Made by a program: the position numbers and the translations under genes. The notes under the pieces were generated by a model. It was given only the letters and a program-made list of their open reading frames with translations, was not told the DNA's origin and made no database searches. Below, piece by piece: positions 1 through 9,000 of a stretch of 64,000 bases of DNA. Each line of letters starts with the position of its first letter. Position 1 is the first letter of the stretch. Where the stretch lies: the NCBI RefSeq assembly GCF_019802345.1, contig NZ_JAINDZ010000002.1:124001-188000 (forward strand), read 5' to 3'. Origin of the DNA: Methylosinus sp. Sm6. Its GTDB lineage: Bacteria > Pseudomonadota > Alphaproteobacteria > Rhizobiales > Beijerinckiaceae.

Positions 1-232
1 CAAGGTGCTTCTTGATCGAGGCGGGAATCTCGATCGCCTCACCGGGGTCAGAGGGCGGACTGTGCGTGATCGGCAGCACGGTCACGACTTCGCGGCCTTC
101 GATGATCTGCTTTGCTGCGATGATCGCGCAGGGCCGAGCCTTCGCGCCTTCCTCAGCCCCGTCGCTATGCTCCCGCGCCCAGAGATACGAATAGCCGATC
201 ACGAGTCCCGGCACCGGCGTCGGGAGGCTCAT
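1..232 (-). CDS. MazF/PemK-like toxin, 3' end outside window
   Basis: The minus strand reads an open frame of 77 codons from an ATG at 232-230 to the window edge, beginning MSLPTPVPGLVIGYSYLWAR. The opening PGLVIGYSYLWAREH and the RPCAII segment resemble the PemK/MazF-type growth inhibitors found on alphaproteobacterial plasmids, which cleave RNA. The start overlaps the stop of the antitoxin gene as ATGA, so the two are translationally coupled in the usual antitoxin-first order. The C-terminal part is missing because the window begins here, so the family call rests on the N-terminal half and the context. Confidence 0.6.
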   Translation of the reverse strand, partial: MSLPTPVPGLVIGYSYLWAREHSDGAEEGAKARPCAIIAAKQIIEGREVVTVLPITHSPPSDPGEAIEIPASIKKHL

Positions 233-489
233 GGCGTCCAGTCTTTGAGGAGATCATTGAGCCCGTCGAACTCCGACGGCACCGCACTCTTGGCGATAGC
301 TTTCAGCGTGTCGTTATCGAGGTCTTCGACCCGCCGCGCCACGCGCCCTTTCGTCAACACTTCAAACAACGCCGCCGACATCAGCACCGTGTGAGCGCGG
401 GCGTTCTTGGTGATGACGACCGGCGCGTGTTGGGCTGCGTCCTGGTAACGCCCGACATTCTGCTGGAATTCGGTCGAGGTGACTTTCAT
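229..489 (-). CDS. Phd/YefM-type antitoxin
   Basis: An 86-residue protein starting MKVTSTEFQQNVGRYQDAA, the typical opening of Phd/YefM antitoxins, which bind DNA through the N-terminal half and neutralise their toxin with the C-terminal tail. The segment PVVITKNARAHTVLMSAALFE matches the family pattern of a beta hairpin followed by a hydrophobic strand. An upstream in-frame ATG at 552 exists, but the family similarity begins at 489 and a GAGGAGGAATTGCC ribosome site lies directly before it. The next gene starts inside its stop codon (ATGA). A palindrome just upstream is a likely autoregulatory operator. Confidence 0.8.
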   Translation of the reverse strand: MKVTSTEFQQNVGRYQDAAQHAPVVITKNARAHTVLMSAALFEVLTKGRVARRVEDLDNDTLKAIAKSAVPSEFDGLNDLLKDWTP

Positions 490-503
490 GGCAATTCCTC
501 CTC

Positions 504-518
504 TATCTATTATAGATA
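504..518. promoter_or_regulatory. Palindromic operator upstream of antitoxin
   Basis: TATCTATTATAGATA is a perfect 15-nt palindrome ending 15 bases upstream of the antitoxin start codon, followed by a further half-site (GTAGATA). Phd-family antitoxins repress their own promoter by binding such palindromes. The operator role is inferred from position. Confidence 0.5.
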
Positions 519-552
519 AAGTAGATAATGATTGCAAGAGCGAAATTTCCAC

Positions 553-995
553 TCAAATTTGCAGAAACAGATAAAGATTCTAGCCTTGAACGTTCGTTGC
601 TAACCCAAGATACCGGCATGCCCGCGATCAGGGCCGCACCCGTGCGTTTGCCTTTGAGGCGACGGAATTCTTACGGGGACGCCGAGCGAGCCTTGGCATC
701 TTCCAGCAGCGAACTCCCCGACAGACGGGGCGGACTCATATCGTCAATGTCGTAAAATATGTAAATAAATAGATAAATAAAGCCTTCGTAAATGATCGCA
801 ATATATACTGCGGGAATATTTTACGAGAGCCCTTTTCAGGGGCCGGAATTTTGAGGGAATCTCGCTATTGTGCCCTATTGTGGATGTGCGGGATATATTT
901 GAAGACGGGTTATTACCATGGCAGATATTTTGCCACGCTATTTTCTACGCGTTCTCGAAGGCCGCATGGCCTCCGCCGGGCGGAGGCTGTGACGC
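553..995. other. Intergenic region, no gene seen
   Basis: About 440 bases between the divergent antitoxin gene and the gene at 996. I see no credible coding frame. The stretch 750-835 is AT-rich (repeated AAATAGATAAAT-like runs) and could hold promoters for both directions. A short CCCCG/CGGGG hairpin lies near 717-731. Confidence 0.5.
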
Positions 996-2198
996 ATGAA
1001 TTACGGCGCCGCCCTCACCCGTCCCAAAAGCCAGGAGCAGATCGCTGTAACGACTTTCGCGCAGGCGATTTTCGCAGCGATGGACGCACGCGGCATTCCT
1101 TCGCCCCTGCCGGCCGATACGCTCGGCACCGTCATGAACGAGAGGATGAAGGCGATATCCCCGGAACAGTTGGCGTCGATCAGGCCGGGTGACAGCAACC
1201 TGACGGCCATCGTGAGCCGCAGCATGGATACGGCGTTGAGCGGCTTCTCCGACGCGCAGAAGAAAGCCATGCAGCCGAGCCGCGACCCGCAGAATGGTGG
1301 AGACCGAGCGGGCGCCAACGCCGATTTCTTCAAACAGGACGCGTTCGGCCGCATCGGCTGGGACAGGAAGATCGGCGCAGTCGGTGGCGCCTACGCCGCG
1401 AACAACGGCGGTTCGTCCTATGGCTATGCCGGTATGGTTTCGCGCTGGGATCCATCGACCGGCGGCGCGGGACTGAATGAAAAGAACTTCCCTGAAACGC
1501 CCTTCCAGCATGCGGGCCTCGACCTCGGCACGACGAGGTCACTGTTCGCCAAGGGCTTCAACCAACAGCAAATCCTCGCGGCGGCCAATGACACGAAAGC
1601 GCTCGGCTTCAGCCCGCACGACAAGGCGGCGGTGGAAGATCATGCAACCATCCGGAAGCTTGCCCACAACCCGGATGAAATCAACAACCACTTGCGCGGT
1701 CTGGATGCCTCGTTGCGAAACAACAAGGAATACCAGGGTTTGGTGGATCAACTTCATCATGCCAAAACAGAGGAGGAGCGCCGCCGCATCAGGGAGCAAT
1801 TAAAGAAGATCGAACAGAAAGCTGCCGATGAAAATCATGTCACACATGATAAGCATGACACGAAGAACCCTCATAAGGTTCATGAGGCGGTTGGTAGGCG
1901 TGAGAAAGAGCTATATAAAAAGTGGCGCCATGAAGAGAAGCTCACTCTTCAACAAAATAAAGCCGAAACACAACAAGGTACAAACGAGCATCATGCGCGG
2001 AGGGCGGCGGATACAAAGGTTGAGAAAAATGAAGCACTCCTCGCTGCGCTCCAAAAGCAGCAGCAAGAGCAACACGCCGACGCCCCAGAAAGCACGCCGC
2101 CCACTCCGCAAAACAAGCAAGCCTCAGCGCAACCACCTGCACAAGGGAAACCGACACACAGCGCGGCGCTCAGGAAACCTACAAACCCTACAGTCTAG
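996..2198 (+). CDS. Hypothetical protein with charged coiled-coil C-terminus
   Basis: A 400-residue protein of unrecognised family. Residues 1-90 look globular and helical. Residues 105-190 are Gly/Asn-rich (for example AYAANNGGSSYGYAGM). From about residue 225 onward the chain is strongly charged and predicted coiled coil (EEERRRIREQLKKIEQKAADE), ending in a Gln/Pro-rich tail. There is no signal peptide or membrane segment. A GGAGG-like sequence lies about 15 bases before the ATG. The last third is visibly more A-rich than the first, which may indicate a composite origin. It ends 4 bases from the end of the convergent gene 2203-2556. Confidence 0.65.
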   Translation: MNYGAALTRPKSQEQIAVTTFAQAIFAAMDARGIPSPLPADTLGTVMNERMKAISPEQLASIRPGDSNLTAIVSRSMDTALSGFSDAQKKAMQPSRDPQNGGDRAGANADFFKQDAFGRIGWDRKIGAVGGAYAANNGGSSYGYAGMVSRWDPSTGGAGLNEKNFPETPFQHAGLDLGTTRSLFAKGFNQQQILAAANDTKALGFSPHDKAAVEDHATIRKLAHNPDEINNHLRGLDASLRNNKEYQGLVDQLHHAKTEEERRRIREQLKKIEQKAADENHVTHDKHDTKNPHKVHEAVGRREKELYKKWRHEEKLTLQQNKAETQQGTNEHHARRAADTKVEKNEALLAALQKQQQEQHADAPESTPPTPQNKQASAQPPAQGKPTHSAALRKPTNPTV

Positions 2199-2202
2199 AA
2201 GG

Positions 2203-2556
2203 TCAGCCGCTGTTGCAGGCTGAGGGGTCACGCCGAACCTTGCAGGCGGTGGCCAAAGTAATTTTTGGAAGCATGCCGGGACAAACCTTGGAAATTTCAA
2301 CAGCGCATTTCCCGGCCTCATCCGCCGCAGCGCCACGCGCCTGCTCCGCCTCCGTCCTCGCCTTCGAGGCTTCCGTCCTCGCCTTCGAGGCAGCCCTCTC
2401 CGCCCGCGTGGCGGCTATGTCCTTCTGCAACTGCTCGATACGGGCGCTATCCGCATAAGCAGGCGAAGCCGCCATCAGGGGGTAGGATGCGCCGCTTGCA
2501 GCAGCGAGAAATGTCATCGCTGCGGCGGCAACTGTTGATCGAGTGGTCGGTTGCAT
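2203..2556 (-). CDS. Small exported protein with coiled-coil segment
   Basis: A 117-residue protein with an N-terminal Sec-type signal (TVAAAAMTFLAAASGASYPLMA), then the coiled-coil run RIEQLQKDIAATRAERAA with an exact internal duplication of SKARTEA, and a Cys-containing tail (KCAVEISKVCPG...ACKVRRDPSACNSG). Four Cys in the tail suggest disulfides in the periplasm. The start at 2556 is chosen over 2568 because GGAGGG sits 4-5 bases before it. Function unknown. Confidence 0.65.
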   Translation of the reverse strand: MQPTTRSTVAAAAMTFLAAASGASYPLMAASPAYADSARIEQLQKDIAATRAERAASKARTEASKARTEAEQARGAAADEAGKCAVEISKVCPGMLPKITLATACKVRRDPSACNSG

Positions 2557-3177
2557 ATAGCCCTCCATCCAGCATTGATCTCAGACTTCGTTACGGCCAA
2601 GTAATTAGTTTATATTTACTTGGTCGTTATTTGAGCGTTATATTTTATCGCATTTTTTACTTACTACTATCATATATGGATTCCACAAAAACGCCAAGAT
2701 GTAAGTAAAACTCGCGTTAACCAAAAAAGACACCACAAAATCGACGTTAAGTCGATCTCTGATGCACCGATCAATCATTTTCTTGAAAGTAATGCGAATA
2801 CTACATCGTTATTTGCAAGTAACGATTGTAATTACTTTGCCGTAACAGCTTTTTAGTGTCGGAAATACCCCTGAGGCATTCCGGGCGAACGCAGTGAGAC
2901 CCGGAATCCAGTGTGGTCTGTAAAGCGAAACTGGTTCCCGGATAAATGCCTGCGGAAATTTCCGGGATGCCTTGTTCGCTTTGGTTATGCTGCAACATTA
3001 TTGCTCATAATGTTGCGCTCCCTCTTGGAAGGACGGCGGATGTACGATATCGTCCTGACGAACATTGACGCTGGCCACGATCCGACGACCCTTGCATCGA
3101 AAGGGGAGAGCGAGAGAGGAGAACGGGAAGAGGGGCAAGCCTCTGATCTTTTGAGAGAAAGCTTCCCCTGCAACATT
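2557..3177. other. Intergenic region with palindromes and a repeat element
   Basis: No convincing gene. Positions 2570-2870 are AT-rich, unlike the surroundings. Positions 2805-2826 form a 22-nt near-perfect palindrome (ATCGTTA, TTTGCAAG, TAACGAT). Positions 2876-2972 contain paired CCCGGAATCCAG and CTGGTTCCCGGAT blocks typical of intergenic palindromic repeats of alphaproteobacteria. Positions 2992-3001 and 3007-3016 form a perfect 10-bp hairpin (GCAACATTAT), and its left arm recurs at 3170-3179 across the recombinase start codon. Confidence 0.5.
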
Positions 3178-3864
3178 ATGAGCAAAAAAGTCTCCTCCCG
3201 AACGCGGGAAAATTCGCCCTCGCCGCGCTGGCGGCGGGCGGCGCCTGTCTCCGCTTCCTGCGACGCCGCCGAGCTCTACGCGCAGGACGGCTCGCGCAAA
3301 TATCTGAATGCCGACGAGAGACGGCGCGTGCTGGCGGCGCTGGACGCGCTGCCGGTCGATCAGGCGCTGTTCGTGCGCACGCTTTTGTGGAGCGGCGCCC
3401 GCGTCAGCGAAGTCCTCGCACTCACCGCCACATCATTTCAGATCGAGCGCGGCGTCGTCGCCATCCGCACCCTCAAGCGCCGCCGCCACGCCATGCGCGA
3501 GGTGCCCTTGCCCTTCCCGCTCCTCGCGGCGCTGGACGCCCGGTTCGGGCTGACGCAGGCAAACGCCGCCGGCGGGCTCCCGCTTCGGCCCGCGCCCTCG
3601 ACCCCTCTTTGGGGTTGGTGCCGCCAGACCGCCTGGCGCATCGTCAGGCGGGTCATGGATCAGGCAGGCATTTCCGGTCGCGCAGGGACGCCCCGAGGCC
3701 TCCGCCACGCCTTCGGCATCGCCGCCGTGCAGGCGGACGTGCCGCTCGATCTCGTGTCACGCTGGATGGGCCATTCCCGCCTCGCCACCACGGCGATCTA
3801 CACGGCGGCCTCCGGCCCCGAGGAACGCGCCCTCGCAGAGAGGTTTTGGCAGATGGCGGCGTGA
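3178..3864 (+). CDS. Tyrosine recombinase, catalytic domain only
   Basis: A 228-residue protein with the tyrosine recombinase (phage integrase) catalytic layout: Arg75 in SGARVSE, Lys100 in the beta-hairpin TLKRRR, box II TPRGLRHAFG with Arg176, His199 in WMGHSR and nucleophile Tyr208 in TTAIYTAA. The usual box II His (H-x-x-R) is Arg173 here; Lys or other residues are known at this site. There is almost no N-terminal core-binding domain, so it is short for the family. I start at 3178 because the upstream frame to 2911 runs through palindromic intergenic DNA. Its last 90 bases are duplicated at 4311-4400. It probably moved this element or the neighbouring cassette. Confidence 0.8.
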   Translation: MSKKVSSRTRENSPSPRWRRAAPVSASCDAAELYAQDGSRKYLNADERRRVLAALDALPVDQALFVRTLLWSGARVSEVLALTATSFQIERGVVAIRTLKRRRHAMREVPLPFPLLAALDARFGLTQANAAGGLPLRPAPSTPLWGWCRQTAWRIVRRVMDQAGISGRAGTPRGLRHAFGIAAVQADVPLDLVSRWMGHSRLATTAIYTAASGPEERALAERFWQMAA

Positions 3865-3876
3865 GGGTCGTCGCCG

Positions 3877-4197
3877 TTAGCGCGTCGACGGCGTCACATG
3901 AAATTCGACACCCGCCTGCTTTTGCAGGTAGCTGATAATGCTGAAGAGATTTCGCGCTTGCGGATTGCCACGCGGACCGAGCATGCGGATCAGGCTCTTC
4001 GGGGGTGTGGCCGTCGCTTCGCCTAGTTTCTCGAAACCCACAGTCGCCTTGATGTAATCGCGTAGAATTGACTTCCCTGCGTCCACATCCCCGGAAAGCA
4101 TCGCCTCGATGCCTTCGCGCAGCAGCCCTTCGGCGAAGGCGGGTTCCGCTGCTACGCGACGCTGCACCAGTTCCTTGAAGCTTTTCGATACTGCCAT
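3877..4197 (-). CDS. HTH antitoxin/regulator of the addiction-module antidote type
   Basis: A 106-residue protein with the pattern EAMLSGDVDAGKSILRDYIKATVGFEKLGEATATPPKSLIRMLGPRGNPQARNLFSIISYLQ, broken here across family-typical blocks: a helical N-terminus, an Xre-like helix-turn-helix over about residues 45-85, and a C-terminal helix. Such proteins are the antidotes of HigB/RelE-like toxins. No toxin gene lies beside it: the upstream DNA is the recombined 3'-end mosaic at 4260-4400. It therefore appears to be an orphan. A palindrome lies directly upstream of the start codon. Confidence 0.65.
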   Translation of the reverse strand: MAVSKSFKELVQRRVAAEPAFAEGLLREGIEAMLSGDVDAGKSILRDYIKATVGFEKLGEATATPPKSLIRMLGPRGNPQARNLFSIISYLQKQAGVEFHVTPSTR

Positions 4198-4204
4198 TCG
4201 ATTA

Positions 4205-4224
4205 TGGTAACATATACGTTACCA
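4205..4224. promoter_or_regulatory. Operator palindrome at the antitoxin promoter
   Basis: TGGTAAC, six bases, GTTACCA: a perfect 7-bp inverted repeat beginning 8 bases upstream of the antitoxin start at 4197. Its position suggests autorepression by the HTH protein. Confidence 0.5.
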
Positions 4225-4259
4225 ATGCGCAAGGCTCATTATGGGGCGCTTTCTTTCCC

Positions 4260-4400
4260 TATCCACCGAACGCTGCCGGGCGTTTCCGGCGTCACGTCCG
4301 ATCGGACGGTTCCCACCTCGCCATCACGGCGATCTACACCGCCGCCTCCGGCCCCGAGGAACGCGCCCTCGCGGAGAGGTTTTGGCAGATGGCGGCGTGA
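4260..4400. repeat. Mosaic of two duplicated gene 3' ends
   Basis: Positions 4311-4400 repeat the last 90 bases of the recombinase gene (3775-3864) almost exactly, including its stop codon. Positions 4260-4330 repeat 5481-5551, the 3' end and downstream flank of the HTH gene 5513-5776, at about 87% identity (9 differences in 71). The two copies overlap in a shared stretch, CCTCGCCATCACGGC, at 4316-4330, which looks like the crossover. This is the scar of recombination through short homology, or by the recombinase itself. It encodes no intact protein. Confidence 0.8.
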
Positions 4401-4538
4401 TGGCGCTGTTAAAATTGGTTATTTAGCTAGTCTTTTCGTCTGATATAAATATATTGCTTTAAATTAGAGGTTATTAAGTGATTGTGAACCACTGTGCTTT
4501 AGATATAAATGATTAATAGCATAGATGATTTTATGCAA

Positions 4539-5423
4539 ATGAAGAAAAGCGTAGCCGTTTTCATATTCATTATTTTCGCCGCCCTGTCGGGAAACGCCTC
4601 CGCATCAGCGACAAATACGCAAGTGTTTCCACCAAAACAAAGTAATGAAGTCTCTGACTGTCCTAGTGGACAGGAGGCCATACTTAGCTGGAAAAATGGT
4701 GCGGCCTATACTCACTGTCTCGACAAGGATGAAGTGCGACGTTTCGCTATCCCCGGAAAGCCTGAGGGACAAGACGTTTTATCAACCGCGCTACCCGGTT
4801 GCGCGGCTGGACAAGTCGTGACTCATACGGCCTCTGGGTTTGAATGTTCAAATCCAAACACTCCGAATGTTTGTCCTAACGGCAAAGTACTGACATATAC
4901 TCAACAGGGTTTCATCTGCGTAGATACCGGCAACCAGACCGTTCCAACCTGCGCGCCGGGGCAATTTCTCACATATAATGGTACGAATTTTGCCTGCTCT
5001 GGCACCCAGCCACCTGCGATCACTTTGAGCTGCCCGACCGGTAAGGTTCTTACTGGCATCAACAACAATCAGCCTGTTTGCGCCGACGCAGCCGCAGGAG
5101 GCGGCGGAGGAAACGTCTGCTATCAGTGGTCGCCACCGGAGCTGTATACCCCTACTTGTAGCAATCCGGACTACCAAGATTGTGGTTCTACATGGCGTGA
5201 CCCGCGTTTCGTCGGCCCTGTGAAATGCCCGGCCGGTTGCAGCGCAGGACAAGTCGTGATTGCAAACGGCTTTGGCGGGGAAGGCCCGCCAATATCTGCT
5301 GGCCCGGCGGACTTTATATGCAAAAACCCACCGGCAGCGACAAAAATCGACCAAAATAATCCACTTTTTGGAAAGCCATCATACAACTGGGGACTTGTGT
5401 ATGACTCCTATTGGCACTGGTAA
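4539..5423 (+). CDS. Secreted Cys-repeat protein
   Basis: A roughly 294-residue exported protein. A signal peptide (MKKSVAVFIFIIFAALSGNA) starts at 4539; an upstream in-frame ATG at 4509 would add ten unlikely residues. The mature part contains at least five copies of a unit C-x-x-G-(Q/K)-x(2)-T-x(4-6)-F-x-C, for example CAAGQVVTHTASGFEC, CPNGKVLTYTQQGFIC and CAPGQFLTYNGTNFAC, followed by a Gly run (AAAGGGGGN) and an aromatic tail ending SYWHW. Each unit probably forms one disulfide-closed loop in the periplasm or outside the cell. Base composition is lower in GC than neighbouring genes, and the gene sits between two related repeats (4260-4330 and 5481-5551), which suggests imported cargo. 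Family not recognised. Confidence 0.7.
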   Translation: MKKSVAVFIFIIFAALSGNASASATNTQVFPPKQSNEVSDCPSGQEAILSWKNGAAYTHCLDKDEVRRFAIPGKPEGQDVLSTALPGCAAGQVVTHTASGFECSNPNTPNVCPNGKVLTYTQQGFICVDTGNQTVPTCAPGQFLTYNGTNFACSGTQPPAITLSCPTGKVLTGINNNQPVCADAAAGGGGGNVCYQWSPPELYTPTCSNPDYQDCGSTWRDPRFVGPVKCPAGCSAGQVVIANGFGGEGPPISAGPADFICKNPPAATKIDQNNPLFGKPSYNWGLVYDSYWHW

Positions 5424-5480
5424 TAGATGGTGCCAGAAAAAATGGCACACTTGTTGTAGCTAGGGAAGATCACGCTGAAG

Positions 5481-5551
5481 TATCCACCGAACTCTGCCGG
5501 GCGCTTCCGGCATCACGTTGGATCTGACGGTTGCCGCCTCACCATCACGGC
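5481..5551. repeat. Second copy of the HTH-gene 3' end repeat
   Basis: Matches 4260-4330 at about 87%. It covers the last 13 codons of the HTH gene and 32 bases beyond its stop. With the first copy it brackets the secreted Cys-repeat gene in direct orientation about 1.2 kb apart. Confidence 0.75.
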
Positions 5552-5776
5552 CAGCCGGTGCGCCGAGCGCGCCTCCTGCTCGGCGATCCAGGCGGTCAAG
5601 ACCGACCGGCGGGCGCAGAGCTTGCTCCCCAGCCTGAACACCGGCAGGCGCGACGTCTCGGCGAGGTGGTAGACCCTGCGCCGATGCTTCCTGTCGCCGA
5701 ACAGGAAGTCCGCGATGTCCTCCGCGCCGCACAGCAGGTCGGAAGCGAGATTGTCCCCGGTCGTTCTTTCTTCCAT
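5513..5776 (-). CDS. AlpA/excisionase-like HTH DNA-binding protein
   Basis: An 87-residue protein with a winged-helix type HTH: GAEDIADFLFGDRKHRRRVY, then HLAETSRLPVFRLGSKLCAR, then RSVLTAWIAEQEAR. This is the layout of small AlpA/Xis-like proteins linked to integrases and plasmids: helix-turn-helix, a strand carrying Phe-Arg-Leu-Gly, then a terminal helix. It probably regulates or directs the recombinase at 3178. Its 3' end is repeated at 4260-4330. The start at 5776 is preferred because the other overlapping frame lacks this pattern. Confidence 0.7.
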   Translation of the reverse strand: MEERTTGDNLASDLLCGAEDIADFLFGDRKHRRRVYHLAETSRLPVFRLGSKLCARRSVLTAWIAEQEARSAHRLAVMVRRQPSDPT

Positions 5777-6049
5777 CGGTTCGTCCTGCCCATTTGACGA
5801 CGCATCCGCTTTCGCTTTCGCGAGGCCGGCGGCGCGCCGACTCCCGTCTGCCCCCGTCTACCCTTCAACCCTAAGAGGGAAACGGCCCGGCGCCATCGGC
5901 AGGGAATTGCAGAAAATTGCACGCTCGCAGCGGGACGGCGCGCCAGTCTCGGCGATCGTGTCGGCGACCGTTCCCATCGCGCCAGAGTCGTGGCAACCTG
6001 CGCGTCATTTCACGGCTGCTCCGGCCCGCCACAGGATCGCGAGGCGACG

Positions 6050-9000
6050 ATGTCTCAGTCCATGTATGCGAGCGTCCAACGGCTTTTGGCCTTTCAGACG
6101 CCGCTCGAGTTTCTCGTGTCGCTGGAGGAAGCTCCCGAGCAATTGGCCGCCGACAATCTCGAAACGCTGCGTCTTTATAGCGAGAGCCCCTTGTGGCCCC
6201 GGCAGCGGGCGCGGATCGCCAATATCCTGCACGTTGCCACGTCTTGCGCCGAATGCGGGGTCGGCGCCGTGCGCGACGAGCTTCTCCGGGAGAAAATCCG
6301 GTCGTGGCAGGACTATGCCGAGCATCATGCGACGGCAGGCGGCGACGAGGCCTGTTGCGTTCTCGATCCCGGCGCCGACATCGAGCCTTTGGAGAAAGCC
6401 GGTATTTTCTCCGACCTCGCGTCGCATATCGTCGCGAGCATCGGAAATTTCGATGGCGTCGTCGCCGCGAGCCTTCACGGGGCGGCGGGCGTCGCGATGG
6501 CCACGGCTGAGGAGCCGCCGGAACCGGAATGGTCTGAACGGACGATCATCCATCTCGAAACAGCGCTGCAAACGATCACGCGAGACGTGGACGAGACAGC
6601 CTGGGCGTATTTCCGTGGCGCGCTCGGCGTCGCGTATCGCATGTCGGATGGCGGCGATCGGGACGAAAACATCGAGACCGCTATCGCCTGCTTCGAAGAC
6701 GCGCTCAGCGTACAGACGCCCGAAGCGGATATGCACAACTGGGCGGTCTCCACTTACCAACTTGGAATCGCGCATCTGGCGCAGGCGGACGCGGCTGGGG
6801 CGAGTGGTCGAAAAGCCATGGCCTGCTTCGAGGACGTCTTGAATCGCCTCGAGCCTGCGCGTGAATGGCCGCTGTGGGCGGACGTGCAGATCGCGCTCGG
6901 CAGAGCCTGGCTGGAACATGACGAGGGGGAGCCCGAAGAGAATCTCGCAAAGGCTCTGGAGGCGTTCGATGCGCTGCGCGAGAACGCAATCACATTCGGC
7001 AAGCCGCTCGGGGAGGCCCACGCATACAAGGAAACGGGCGCCGCGCTCGAGAAAGCCGGCATCGCCGACACCGACCGATTGATCGCCTGCTATCGCAAAG
7101 CGCTCGACATCTACAGCCCCGACAACGACTGGGAGTCGTGGACATGGTGCAGCGGCAATCTCGCTCGTGCGCTGATCGATCGGGCATATGTCGACAAGAC
7201 GGATGACATCGAAGAAGCGATTTTGCTCTTGCGCGGCGTTATCGCCCGTGGGCGCGAGCGAGAGATCGAGGTTTCGGGATTCATTCACGCCTTTCTCGGC
7301 AACGCCTATCTCCTGCGGAAGAAAGGGACGCCGGAGCGAAATCAGGACCGGGCCGTATCCTTCTACGAGAAGGCGGCGGCAAGCGAGGACGCCGGCTCCA
7401 TACCGCGCATCTGGTGCGATCTGGCGTTCGCTTTCAGAAACCGGACGCGTGGCGACCGCGCCGCGAATATCGAGCGGTCGCTCCAGTGTTTCGAAACATC
7501 GGTCGGGATGCTGGCGGAAAGTGGCGATGATCCTGACCTGAGGGCGTCGCTACAGGCCGAACTGGCGCAGACCTATCTGCGCCGTCTCTACCATGACGAC
7601 GGCGAAAACATCGCCTCGGCGGTCAATCACGCCTCCGAGGCGCTGGCGGCGGCTCCTCGCGGCGAACATTGGCGTGGCCGCGTCGCCGCGCTGCAAGCGC
7701 TCGGCGACGCCTATGAGAAGCTTCAGGCATTGGCCTATGGTGAGGTCGACAAGGCCGTGGAATATCTGGAGGAGGCTCTCCAGCTGTGCACGGAAAGAGG
7801 CGATCCGCACGAGGCGGCCTCGATCGCGTCGAAACTCGGGCATGCTTTTCTTACGCGCAAGGCCGGCGACGTGGACGCCAATGTCGAGGCGGCGATCAAG
7901 CATTATACGATGGCGTTGTCCCTCGGCGAGGACGACGACAACACCCGGCAAGCCCACTGGATGCAAGGCCTGGGACTCGCCTATCTCGGGCGGCGGCGCG
8001 GCGATCCGTCGGAAAACCGCAGGATCGCGCTGGCGCATATTCGGCACGCAGGCGAGATCGGACGGGATGAATTCAGTGCGAGCGATCTCGTTGCGCAGAA
8101 TCTCGCCGAGGCCAGGGCGCTGATGGCGATGGGCCGCGAGCACTGGGGCGAAGCTCTGCATGTCATCGACCGGGCCTTCGATGCGTCGGACGATTGCTGG
8201 CGCGAGGCCGTGACGCCGATGGCGCGAGCGGAACTCATCGACGCCATCGTCGACGCCGGCGGCTGGGCGGCGCTCGCCTATGCGGCGCAGGGCGATTGTG
8301 TGACGGCGCTCGAGCGCCTGGAGGCGGTTCGCGGCGTCACGCTGCGGGAAATGCTCACCTTCGAACGAATGGCGTCGTCGGAGGCCGACGACGACAGACG
8401 GGCCGCGATCCGAAACGCCACAAAGCGCGTCGCCACCCTGCGCGCCGAGGCGACCAGCTTCCTGACGATGACGCGACCGTTCCTGACGGTCGCTGACGAA
8501 TTGGCCGCCGCGCAGGAGGAATTGTCCGACGCGCTGCGCAAGGCGCAGGGGCGAGCCATGGCAGCGCTCGGCCCGGTTCTGGCGTCTCTGCCGGAGGGAA
8601 GCGTGCTCATCACGCCCGTCGCCACGGAGTTCGGCGGGATCGTGTTCGTTGTGCCATCGGGCGTCGCCGCGCCAGACCACCGGCACGTCATCGAGATGCC
8701 GGAGCTCACTTTCGCCAACGTGCGCGAACGACGACAAAAATGGAGCGCGGCATATGGCGAAGCGTGCAACCCGGCTCCGCTCGATATGAGCGCCCGGAAC
8801 GAAGAGGAGGCATGGCGCGTCGCGGCGCTTTCGCTTCAGGAAATTACCGAGTGGCTGGGCGCGAAGGTCATGGCCCCCGTTCTCGAAAAGATCAGGGAAC
8901 TCGAGGAAGCCCATCGACCGCCAGACGGGAGCGACAGGTCGGCGCATCTCGTGATCATGCCCACAGGCGACTTTGGCGCGCTGCCGTTTCATGCCGCCCT

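Noticed and set aside
2911-3177. Upstream extension of the recombinase frame
   Set aside because: The extra 89 codons run through palindromic intergenic repeats and lack recombinase similarity.
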